Origin: an uncultured Verrucomicrobiales bacterium
GTDB lineage: Bacteria; Verrucomicrobiota; Verrucomicrobiia; Verrucomicrobiales; Akkermansiaceae
DNA length: 64,000 bases
Direction: 5' to 3'
Assembly (NCBI GenBank): GCA_937885815.1
Contig: CALABM010000065.1
Coordinates: forward strand, 57,178 to 121,177
Both the position numbers and the translations under genes were made by a program. Positions 16,675 to 24,336 of the stretch are shown here, one piece after another (within the stretch, counting starts at the first letter, position 1; every line of letters begins with the position of its first letter). The notes under the pieces were generated by a model that saw nothing but the letters and a program-made list of their open reading frames with translations, had not been told where the DNA came from and made no database searches.

Positions 16675-16702
16675 AACAGCGCACTGATGCTCAGCAAAAC
16701 AC

Positions 16703-16730
16703 AAAAAGCTGCCCATGGTGCGGGAGCAGC
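16703..16730 (-). terminator. Intrinsic terminator of the small RNA candidate
   Basis: Minus-strand hairpin GCTG-ct-CCC / GGG-CAGC with a 7-nt loop, followed by TTTTT (16707-16703). Confidence 0.6.
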
Positions 16731-16804
16731 CGCCGTTGCCTTCCAGCGGGGGCCATCAGGAATTTATCCTGACAGGTTGTCCCGAGGTCGTCGGCCGCAC
16801 CCGC
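16703..16804 (-). ncRNA. Orphan structured small RNA candidate
   Basis: A free-standing minus-strand unit: TTGACT (16839-16834), 17-nt spacer, TAGTCT (16816-16811), predicted start near 16804, and an intrinsic terminator at 16730-16703 followed by TTTTT. The approximately 100-nt GC-rich product folds with a closing stem GGTGCGG/CCGCACC (extendable by GCCC/GGGC), an inner CGGGG-type stem and a terminal TCAGGA/TCCTGA hairpin, leaving a large internal bubble. It lacks the GGTCAGG...GGAAGCAGCC core of SRP RNA and the ends of tmRNA. The long rod with a central bubble recalls 6S RNA but is shorter than usual. No reading frame fits. Confidence 0.45.
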
Positions 16805-16970
16805 GGGCTCAGACTAATACCAACATGAGGGAAAGTCAACCATAAAACGATGAAGCCGGTAGAGAAGCCTGAGAAAAAGCATTTTCTGCGGCGGGTGGCT
16901 GAAATCCTGCGAGGGGAAGCTGTTATCCTAAAAAATCTGTGCCAGTATCATGAAAAAGTCGATATTGAGC

Positions 16971-16999
16971 TTGTCAAGAGAGGCGGAAAGGCGTACACT
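16971..16999 (+). promoter_or_regulatory. Promoter of tdh
   Basis: TTGTCA (16971-16976), 17-nt spacer, TACACT (16994-16999), then 8 nt to the ATG at 17008. Predicts a leaderless message. Confidence 0.7.
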
Positions 17000-17007
17000 C
17001 TTGCGCC

Positions 17008-18039
17008 ATGAAAGCTCTCGTGAAGACAAAGGCCGACAAAGGCCTCGAACTTATTGAGGTGCCGATGCCTGAGGTCGGCCCCAACGATGTACTCATTAAG
17101 ATTTACAAAACAGCCATTTGCGGCACGGATCTCCACATCTGGAACTGGGATTCCTGGGCACAGCAGACCATCCCGGTTGGCATGCACGTGGGGCATGAGT
17201 TCTGTGGCGTTATCGAGCGAGTAGGTTCTGCTGTTACCGGTTTTGCTCCGGGTGAAGTGGTGAGCGGTGAAGGCCACATTGTCTGCGGTCACTGCCGTAA
17301 TTGCCGCCGTGGTGCATTCCACCTCTGCCCGAACACACAGGGCGTGGGCGTGAACCGCGCCGGTTGCTTCGCTGAGTATCTTTCCATTCCTCAGTCCAAC
17401 GTCATCCGCATTCACAAGGACATGCCCATGGAGATTGCCTCCATTCTTGACCCGCTGGGCAATGCCACGCACACGGCCCTTTCTTGGGATTTGGTGGGTG
17501 AGGACGTGCTCATCACCGGCGCCGGTCTCATTGGTTCCATGGCTGCCGCTGTATGTAAGAAAGCCGGTGCACGCACCGTCACTATCACGGATGTGAGCGA
17601 TTACAAGCTCGGCTTGGCTCGCACGCTGGGTGCAGACCGCACGGTCAACGTCATCGGCGGTGACAGCATTGCTGCTGCCCGTGAGGACCTCGGTATTGAT
17701 GAGGGCTACGGCGTATGCCTTGAGATGAGCGGTGCTCCCGCCTGCCTGAAGGACATCATCACCCACTCCGCCTATGGTGCAAATATCTCCCTTCTGGGCA
17801 TCCAGCCCGGCGGCTCCGGCATCGACTGGAACACCTTCGTATGGAAGGGGCTGAAGATGAAGGGTATCTATGGCCGTGAAATGTACGCCACATGGCAGAA
17901 GATGGACGCCATGCTGCGCAGCGGTCTGGATGTATCCCCCATCATCACTCACCGCATGCCCTACACGGACTTCGAAGAGGGCTTCAATGTGATGAACTCC
18001 GGCAAATCCGGCAAGGTCGTTCTCACTTGGGCTGAGTAA
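17008..18039 (+). CDS. tdh: L-threonine 3-dehydrogenase
   Basis: Oxidises L-threonine to 2-amino-3-ketobutyrate with NAD in the cytoplasm, first step of threonine breakdown to glycine. The 343-residue zinc-dependent medium-chain dehydrogenase has catalytic zinc ligands Cys38 and His63-Glu64, structural zinc cysteines at 93, 96, 99 and 107, and a Rossmann GAGLIGSMAA motif near residue 172. Length and the ICGTDLHIW stretch are typical of Tdh rather than of sorbitol dehydrogenase. kbl, the usual partner gene, is not adjacent; the unit is monocistronic with its own near-consensus promoter and a strong terminator. Confidence 0.95.
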   Translation: MKALVKTKADKGLELIEVPMPEVGPNDVLIKIYKTAICGTDLHIWNWDSWAQQTIPVGMHVGHEFCGVIERVGSAVTGFAPGEVVSGEGHIVCGHCRNCRRGAFHLCPNTQGVGVNRAGCFAEYLSIPQSNVIRIHKDMPMEIASILDPLGNATHTALSWDLVGEDVLITGAGLIGSMAAAVCKKAGARTVTITDVSDYKLGLARTLGADRTVNVIGGDSIAAAREDLGIDEGYGVCLEMSGAPACLKDIITHSAYGANISLLGIQPGGSGIDWNTFVWKGLKMKGIYGREMYATWQKMDAMLRSGLDVSPIITHRMPYTDFEEGFNVMNSGKSGKVVLTWAE

Positions 18040-18065
18040 ACACGCCCCAACATCTTTCATTATTC

Positions 18066-18100
18066 AAAGCCGCGGCCTACATAAGGCCGCGGCTTTCTCA
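18066..18100 (+). terminator. Intrinsic terminator after tdh
   Basis: 12-bp perfect stem AAAGCCGCGGCC (18066-18077) and GGCCGCGGCTTT (18085-18096) with a 7-nt loop, T-rich after it. Confidence 0.8.
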
Positions 18101-18116
18101 TTTTACACAAGTCATG

Positions 18117-18154
18117 AAAAAGCCGCTGCCTCATAAGAAACAGCGGCTTTTTTT
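18117..18154. terminator. Bidirectional terminator between tdh and the surface protein gene
   Basis: AAAAAGCCGCTG (18117-18128) and CAGCGGCTTTTT (18141-18152) form a 12-bp stem with A-run and T-run on either side, so it can work on both strands for the convergent genes. Confidence 0.85.
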
Positions 18155-18174
18155 CAGGATAAGCGACTAGTCGG

Positions 18175-21100
18175 TCATGCACGGCGGCGGCGCATGGCTA
18201 GAGCTGCCAGTGCTACTAAGCTGAGGGTCGCCGTGGTCGGCTCGGGAACAGTGAGCGAGCCATCATTCGTCACAGTACCCCGGAATACCAGAGTGTTCCC
18301 CTCGATGACGTAATCAGCATCACTCAACAGGGAGGTAATATCTTTACCGGCCAAATGCAAGGTGGCAGCAGAGAGGCCGTCTGCATCACCGGTGATGATA
18401 ATCGCGGTGTTCGCAAGAAGATCAGAGAGAGCGGCTGCGTCCAGCGTCAGAGATTCGGAGGCAATGTTCTGAATCAGCGACAGAGAGAACGTGAGGCTTG
18501 CACCGTCCTCGGCCACCAGAGCGCCCAAGGCCGCGCCGCCAATCTCCAATACGAACTCGATATTCTCCCCCAAAGTCAGCGCGTTTCCGCCCATGTCAAT
18601 GGTCGAATATGCAGCAGAAGCCCAGCCATAAGTGTCAACCGTGGCTGCAGCACCGGCATCCGCCAGAGAGAAGGTAACCACGCCTTCCGTCAGTTCTACA
18701 TCATCCGTATAAACCTGCAGGCCGGGAGAATTACCTACTACCAGTTCACCGCCGTTCATGTTCAAACCTGCAAAAGAACCGGAGCCGGATACTTTACCGT
18801 TCTCCAGAATCACTCTACTGATATGCCCGTGGTTATTCAGATGACCATTGTTCACACGAACTTCCTCGGTGAACTCCATGGTGCCCTCGTTTGTGACTAC
18901 AGTATGGCTGCCGTTGATGTGCAATTTCTCGCCCGTCACTCTGGAGTTTTCATCAATAGTCAGCTCGACGTCTCCGCCGTCTTCATTGCCAACCAGTAGT
19001 TCACGAATCTCAGCCGTGCTCTCAGCAGGTTCTCCAGCGGAATCATCACCCACGCTAAAGGTGAGGCTACCCTCCTGAACAGACAGCGTACCACCCACCT
19101 TGTGACCTTTACCGCGAATAACCATTGAACCCTCGCCGGTCTTATCCATGCTGCCATCACCGGAAAGTTCATCAACTTCAACAGAATACCCATCACCTAC
19201 GTCTACGATATTCTCAGCTTGGCTGCTACCGGCCAAATCAATCTTGATGCTGGTGATATCTTTCTCAATGAAAAGCTTGCGGATATCCTTCAAATCACCA
19301 TTAAAGATGATATGGCCATCCAAATCACCGGCACCGGTGATGTGAATACCGCCACGGTTGATGACAATATGCCCCACGCCATGGCCAAAGCCGGCGTCCA
19401 CGGCATCCTGAATAGCGCCGACCACGGCCTCCAGCGTAATATCCCCACCGTTAACGACAAGATTGCCGAGGATTTCCTCCAAATCGCTGATATCATCATC
19501 ATCCGTCACGCCGTGGTTCCAGTCATGTCCGCCGGTATAATACAGAGTGCCATCCTCCCATCGCAATTGATCAGATGTCACACCATTGAGGGTCCAGCCC
19601 GAGATATCACAACTATATCCCTCCGTGCGGGTGATAAGCTTATACTCGCCCTTTGTCAGATATTCGGTGCCGGTCAGGTCGAACATAATATTGTTCATGG
19701 ACAGACCACCCGTGGTGGTCAGCACCGCGGCACTATCTATCTGCGCCATATCCAGAGCCAACTGCAGGGTACCACCATCCTGAATCTTCAGAGTGGATGC
19801 GGTGATGGTATTTTCGCCCAGCGCACTCAAAGTACTACCGGAGCTGATGGTGACGCCATAGCCGCTTTGATTAAGCTCACCGTTTTTGAGCAGTAGGGTA
19901 GCATTCGCCCCATCAGCAACGGTGACGCCATGGCCTTGGTAGATAGCACCATCTTCAATGCGCAGACGACCGCCATACAAGTTTGTCATCATATTGACGA
20001 TGCTTGTACGGCTATTAAGAATTTCCTGACTTGTTCCTTGGATTCCTCCTTTAACATCCTGAAGATGTGTTTCAACCATCGAACCGCTGAAAATGATATC
20101 ACCGGTGGCCTTCTGTAAATCTCCATTTGAATCGCGATAGGCATTGTTCAATGCAAACTCCGTTCCGGCATGGCAATATATGGAGTCATAGAACAAAACT
20201 TCGCCTCTATCAGCTGCCGAAATTTTTAATACGCTCGTTTCATCGCCCAATGTATAAAGAGCTCGCATTCGGTAGACCCCGTCCTGATTCTCGTAATTTT
20301 TTTCAAATCGAACGGAATGATTGCCTAAAATTTCTAAATTTGACTTATTTTGAGACAAATAGATGGCAGCGCCAACGGCCTCGCCCCCCTCGGATTCCAC
20401 ATAATTACCGCGGAATACAACTTGGTCATTGTTATTTATGCTTAACGTTCCCGCCCAGATAGCACCGCCCCTAGAGCCAGAAGAGGCTTGTTGCTCTGCA
20501 GAAGAATGCGTGAAATTTGAGTCAAAACACACCTGCTCATTATTAACGATATTCAAGCTGCCGTTATAAGGAGAATAAATAGCACCACCTACAGCCGCAC
20601 CGACTTTGCTCGTTGCATAATTCTGCTGAAATGTAATGTGCCCATTATTGCGCAGGGTAAACTCCCACCCCTTGTACACATCATTGGCATAGGTCTGATT
20701 TTCAGCAAAGAAAAATGCACCTCCATATGCCCCATTAACATCCGATGTACAACTATTCTTAATCACGTTTACTTCTTTTACCTCATCAAAAATAAAAGCG
20801 TGATATTCAACAGGTGGATGTCCATAAAGTAATGTTCTAGTCGTACTGGTAATGCTACCTTCTGTATTTCCGCTGTTTGAATTAAACGATACGGAAGAAA
20901 GATTCTTGAACTTGATTAAACTCCCCACCTCTAAGCGAAATATAAGCCCGGTATTGTCAGAAAATGATAAATGAGTTTGATTGCCAACAGGTTCTTGGCC
21001 CGTAAACAACCAATAATAGGACAACGACACCCCGGCTATCAATTCTTGCCCGATGTTGTCAAAGGTGTAAACATCGTTACTTTCAACAAATTTGAAAGCT

Positions 21101-21318
21101 ACCGAAAGTTCCATGTTTTCATCTGAAGGATGAATGTTTTGATTATAACAATACGGCAGAATATTTGTAATATCGTTAGTCAAAACAGAGTGATACCCAT
21201 CAGGAATGTTGAACCCATCCGATGCCTCCGCGTAGCTATTACAAAGAGCACATCCAAGCAAACCCAACATTACCTTTCGGAGAGCCTTAAACAATTGAAT
21301 AGGAAGATGAAGCTTCAT
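18175..21318 (-). CDS. Autotransporter-like beta-helix surface protein with PEP-CTERM anchor
   Basis: A 1047-residue exported protein. A signal peptide occupies about residues 1-32. The first half (about 100-400) carries repeated GGAI/GGAF and FxxN motifs, as in chlamydial Pmp and related right-handed beta-helix passengers. The second half is a Gly/Asp/Asn-rich beta-helix typical of Verrucomicrobia autotransporter-like proteins, with GxLxxxG-type turns and a GYSCDISGW stretch. It ends in VPEPTTATLSL, a hydrophobic helix and MRRRRA, a PEP-CTERM sorting signal; there is no outer-membrane beta-barrel. The signal should be processed by an exosortase, which is not encoded here. DNA for the N-terminal third is visibly richer in A and T than the rest. 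It is monocistronic with a strong promoter. Confidence 0.85.
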   Translation of the reverse strand: MKLHLPIQLFKALRKVMLGLLGCALCNSYAEASDGFNIPDGYHSVLTNDITNILPYCYNQNIHPSDENMELSVAFKFVESNDVYTFDNIGQELIAGVSLSYYWLFTGQEPVGNQTHLSFSDNTGLIFRLEVGSLIKFKNLSSVSFNSNSGNTEGSITSTTRTLLYGHPPVEYHAFIFDEVKEVNVIKNSCTSDVNGAYGGAFFFAENQTYANDVYKGWEFTLRNNGHITFQQNYATSKVGAAVGGAIYSPYNGSLNIVNNEQVCFDSNFTHSSAEQQASSGSRGGAIWAGTLSINNNDQVVFRGNYVESEGGEAVGAAIYLSQNKSNLEILGNHSVRFEKNYENQDGVYRMRALYTLGDETSVLKISAADRGEVLFYDSIYCHAGTEFALNNAYRDSNGDLQKATGDIIFSGSMVETHLQDVKGGIQGTSQEILNSRTSIVNMMTNLYGGRLRIEDGAIYQGHGVTVADGANATLLLKNGELNQSGYGVTISSGSTLSALGENTITASTLKIQDGGTLQLALDMAQIDSAAVLTTTGGLSMNNIMFDLTGTEYLTKGEYKLITRTEGYSCDISGWTLNGVTSDQLRWEDGTLYYTGGHDWNHGVTDDDDISDLEEILGNLVVNGGDITLEAVVGAIQDAVDAGFGHGVGHIVINRGGIHITGAGDLDGHIIFNGDLKDIRKLFIEKDITSIKIDLAGSSQAENIVDVGDGYSVEVDELSGDGSMDKTGEGSMVIRGKGHKVGGTLSVQEGSLTFSVGDDSAGEPAESTAEIRELLVGNEDGGDVELTIDENSRVTGEKLHINGSHTVVTNEGTMEFTEEVRVNNGHLNNHGHISRVILENGKVSGSGSFAGLNMNGGELVVGNSPGLQVYTDDVELTEGVVTFSLADAGAAATVDTYGWASAAYSTIDMGGNALTLGENIEFVLEIGGAALGALVAEDGASLTFSLSLIQNIASESLTLDAAALSDLLANTAIIITGDADGLSAATLHLAGKDITSLLSDADYVIEGNTLVFRGTVTNDGSLTVPEPTTATLSLVALAALAMRRRRA

Positions 21319-21345
21319 GAGAAAAAAAGTTCGTTAGCGTTGTTA

Positions 21346-21375
21346 AGTATACAAGTTACGCGCCTTCACTGTCAA
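21346..21375 (-). promoter_or_regulatory. Strong sigma70-type promoter of the PEP-CTERM protein gene
   Basis: Minus-strand TTGACA (21375-21370), 18-nt spacer, TATACT (21351-21346), with TG just before the -10. The leader is about 20-27 nt, unlike the leaderless genes nearby. Confidence 0.75.
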
Positions 21376-21437
21376 GGGAAAAATCCGGGATTCAAGTTGT
21401 AAAATTTAGTGCGACATCTGAAAGCACAAAGATAAGC

Positions 21438-21475
21438 AGCACCCCTGCCGCAGATAAAGCGTGCAGGGGTGCTGT
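21438..21475 (-). terminator. Hairpin downstream of the Pro/Ala-rich membrane protein gene
   Basis: 12-bp perfect stem CAGCACCCCTGC (21438-21449) with GCAGGGGTGCTG (21464-21475). It lies 30 bp past the stop; the following T-tract on the minus strand is weak. Confidence 0.55.
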
Positions 21476-21505
21476 GAGATTCATTCAAAGCTGCAGGGCG
21501 CAGAA

Positions 21506-23341
21506 TTAATGCTCTGCGGCAGCTTCCTTTTTAGAGAGGATTTCATCAGCAGTCGGGGCATCCTCATAAGTGCTGAGGCGGAATGTTCTCCATACCTCAG
21601 AGGAGGTCTCTGCACGACGTTTCACATCACCCGCGGCGCTGAATATTTCTTTGTATAGGCGATTATCATTTTTATCCTGACTATATACATACCAAGCAAA
21701 GGCGAGATTTTCTCTCACGTCAAAGCAGCCGGAGCGGAACTCTTCCGGGGTAAACATCCAGTGGGTGTGAGTCTTCACCCCCCAAAGGTTCAAGTTCCCT
21801 GCGAGGCGTGCGGGGCTGTATGAAGAGAAGATGATAGCCAGAACAATCATCGTTCCGAAGCAGATTCTGACGTGCTTCCAGAACCTACCCCCGGAAACCA
21901 TATACATGATGAGAATAACAAGGCCAATCAGGCCCATGAACATGGCCTCTGCAGCCTGAATACGTTGCGGCGTGAAACCGAAGGTATCAACCTGGTGATA
22001 AAGGCGAAGGAAGACACTCACGGCCAACATTGCCGTCTGCAGCACAAGCAGATACCCGAAGAAAAGTCCCGGCACCGTGGTACGGGCTACGCCCCTGCGG
22101 CGGAACAGAAGCACCAGTACCGCCGTAGCCAGACAGGAAGCCCACATGATGGATTCTGCGCCCTTGTACAGGTAACTCGTGGCGGAAATTCCCTCCGGTA
22201 CTTTGTTAAACCAGAGATAAGCCACATCCGTAGCCGTGACAATGGCAAAAGCAGCGTTGATACCAATGAGAATGCTGACGGGAAGATATGGCAGCATGAA
22301 GAAACGAGGCTTTTCTGGCTGTGCCATAGCCGGTTCAGGTGAGGCAGAAGCGCGGCGCAAACAGTATAACCCGAAAACAATAAAGCCAAGCAACCAGTGC
22401 AGCCCATGCTTCCACCATTCATTATTAAGAGAAATGAACTTCACTACCTCATTCCACCATTCAAGAATGGCAGCCCACACCTGCATAACCACCGGATTCT
22501 CTCCGGAGAATATACTCAAGAAGAAAACGAAGAACGACAAGCATACCAGCAAACAGATAAACAACTGCAAAACAACCCGCAGACCGGGGAACGCTGTTTT
22601 TTTGCCGGATATCGATGAGCGAGCAGCCAGCCAGTAGCCCCACCATGTGCGATAACGGGTAAAAGCATCACCTCCGCGAGAATTACGGCTGGGGAGAATA
22701 AGGACGCAAAGAGGCAGAATGAAACTCAGAATGCAGTTCACGAATGAACCATTCATGACAAGAGCCAGCATATTCACACAGGAAAATGCATGCAGGAAAC
22801 AATACTCCCCCCTGCTGAAATCTGTACGCAGCAGCAGAAGAGCACTCACCCACAGATAACACCCCAAACCGGCACCCAACCCAACATATGAATCATAAGG
22901 CCACATCAAATCCGCCGCAGCGCATACCATCACAAGTACAAGCAGCGGCACAATTCCCCTATGCCACCACACGGGGTCAGAGATAGTGGGCGTTGCGGGA
23001 GACGGTTGAACGGGAACAGAAGGTATAGCGGGAAGAGTAGGGGCTGCGGGCTGAGCAGGAACAGCAGGAAGAACGGGAGGAGCTGCGGGCTGAGCAGGTG
23101 CTACAGAGGCCTCGGGAATAGGAGGAAGCTCAGAAAGAGGCGCCTCAGCGGCAGTTGGCGTAGCAGCTGCGGCATCATCCGCCTTCGGAGCATCCGCAGT
23201 GGCAGCAGCAGCCTTTGGGGCATCCGCAGTGGCAGCAGCAGCCTTTGGGGCATCAGCCTGAAGCGCAGTCGGCGGGATAGTAACCTTTATCTCATCCGGG
23301 CTATTAGGCTCTGGAGGAAGAGGAGTTGTTGATTCTTGCAT
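21506..23341 (-). CDS. Polytopic membrane protein with Pro/Ala-rich N-terminal tail (DUF4173-like)
   Basis: A 611-residue protein. The first 125 residues are Pro/Ala-rich and disordered, with ten-residue ADAPKAAAAT repeats encoded by a perfect 30-bp DNA repeat. From about residue 127 onward there are roughly ten hydrophobic segments, and a short soluble tail follows from about 530. A stretch around FAIVTATDVAYLW followed by a YLYKGAES helix resembles DUF4173/DUF4153 membrane proteins, which have no established function; I am not certain of the assignment. It is followed on the same strand by nothing within 180 bp and preceded by the ROK kinase at 45 bp. Confidence 0.6.
   Translation of the reverse strand: MQESTTPLPPEPNSPDEIKVTIPPTALQADAPKAAAATADAPKAAAATADAPKADDAAAATPTAAEAPLSELPPIPEASVAPAQPAAPPVLPAVPAQPAAPTLPAIPSVPVQPSPATPTISDPVWWHRGIVPLLVLVMVCAAADLMWPYDSYVGLGAGLGCYLWVSALLLLRTDFSRGEYCFLHAFSCVNMLALVMNGSFVNCILSFILPLCVLILPSRNSRGGDAFTRYRTWWGYWLAARSSISGKKTAFPGLRVVLQLFICLLVCLSFFVFFLSIFSGENPVVMQVWAAILEWWNEVVKFISLNNEWWKHGLHWLLGFIVFGLYCLRRASASPEPAMAQPEKPRFFMLPYLPVSILIGINAAFAIVTATDVAYLWFNKVPEGISATSYLYKGAESIMWASCLATAVLVLLFRRRGVARTTVPGLFFGYLLVLQTAMLAVSVFLRLYHQVDTFGFTPQRIQAAEAMFMGLIGLVILIMYMVSGGRFWKHVRICFGTMIVLAIIFSSYSPARLAGNLNLWGVKTHTHWMFTPEEFRSGCFDVRENLAFAWYVYSQDKNDNRLYKEIFSAAGDVKRRAETSSEVWRTFRLSTYEDAPTADEILSKKEAAAEH
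23191..23250. repeat. Two perfect 30-bp tandem repeats inside a coding region
   Basis: The 30-mers at 23191-23220 and 23221-23250 are identical (each begins catccgcagt and ends gcctttgggg), with degenerate partial copies on both sides. They encode the Ala/Pro/Lys-rich tail of the membrane protein and are a likely site of copy-number change. Confidence 0.9.
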
Positions 23342-23385
23342 AATTGTGGGACGCTTAGTAGGTTAAAATGACAGGAAAGGGTTGT

Positions 23386-24330
23386 TCAGTTCAGAGTACC
23401 GGCGGCATAATCAGCGGCCATCAGGCCGGCCCCGATAAGACCGGAATCAGCCCCGAAGTGAGCAGGCAGGAGTTGCAGGGCTGCATAATGCACAGGGAAG
23501 AGTTGCGCCTTCAGGTGCTCGCGCAGCGGCTTGAAGAGCAAATCCCCGGCCTGGGCCACACCGCCACCAATGATGACAGCCTCAGGCACGATGGAATACA
23601 TGAGATTCATGATGAGGGAAGAGAGCTTCTCCGCATACCCCTCATACAGCGAGCAAGCGATAGGGCATCCCTTCTGCGCTGCGAGTGTCAGCTGATAAGG
23701 CGTGCATTCCTCAGCCGTGCGGGTAATACCCGCCGCGGTATATGCCGCCACGGCGTCCGCGGCAAACTCATTATTGCCGATATATTCTTCAATAGCACCG
23801 CGGTTACCGAAGGGGCCGGTGCGCCCGCGCCAATCAATGCAGGTTTGCCCCAGTTCTGCGGCTGAAACAGTTTTGCCGCGCAGCATGCGGTCATGAATGA
23901 CGATACCACCGCCAATACCGGTACCGAGAGTAAGGCATGCGAGGCTTTCCAGCCCTCGGCCTGCGCCGAGCTTCCACTCGGCATATGTCATGCAGTTGGC
24001 ATCATTATCCAGCACAACGGGCAGGCCCAGCGCCTGCTGCATGATATCACGCACGGGCACCTCGTGATTCCACACGGGAACATTAGTCAGCTGATACAGA
24101 ACCCCCCGGTGAAAATCCGTCCAACCGGGCATACCGAGCCCCACAGCGGAGGCATCGGGATGGCGCTGCAGCAAATCACGGGCCGTGGCACACATGGCCT
24201 GAATGATGGCATCCGGGCTATCATAGGCAGCTGTGAGCAGGGGAGTGGCTTTCTCCAGAATGGAGCCACCCTGAGTCACGCCCATCTTAATGCTCGTTCC
24301 GCCGAAATCTGCTGCAATCGCCTTGTTCAT
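23386..24330 (-). CDS. ROK-family sugar kinase, zinc-motif-less
   Basis: A 314-residue ROK protein, probably phosphorylating a hexose or amino sugar with ATP in the cytoplasm. The N-terminal ADFGGTSIK phosphate loop, the catalytic Asp in LDNDANC and the LTLGTGIGGG motif are intact. The usual zinc site (GH followed by CxCGxxGC) is replaced by ELGQ and GPFGNRGA, so all metal ligands are missing. The second ROK kinase of the window (54140-55090) has the same change. It lies 6 nt after a secreted metalloprotease gene, with a ROK-type regulator further upstream, suggesting a locus for use of a sugar released outside the cell; the substrate is unknown. Confidence 0.85.
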   Translation of the reverse strand: MNKAIAADFGGTSIKMGVTQGGSILEKATPLLTAAYDSPDAIIQAMCATARDLLQRHPDASAVGLGMPGWTDFHRGVLYQLTNVPVWNHEVPVRDIMQQALGLPVVLDNDANCMTYAEWKLGAGRGLESLACLTLGTGIGGGIVIHDRMLRGKTVSAAELGQTCIDWRGRTGPFGNRGAIEEYIGNNEFAADAVAAYTAAGITRTAEECTPYQLTLAAQKGCPIACSLYEGYAEKLSSLIMNLMYSIVPEAVIIGGGVAQAGDLLFKPLREHLKAQLFPVHYAALQLLPAHFGADSGLIGAGLMAADYAAGTLN

Positions 24331-24336
24331 AACGCA

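Noticed and set aside
16516..16716. 66-codon minus-strand frame in the lipocalin-tdh gap
   Set aside because: It overlaps the terminator of the small RNA candidate and an inverted repeat, with no start signal or recognisable protein.
16703..16804. SRP (4.5S) RNA
   Set aside because: A GTCAGG string and hairpin are present, but the GGAA-type loop and the AGCAGCC side of the conserved core are missing.
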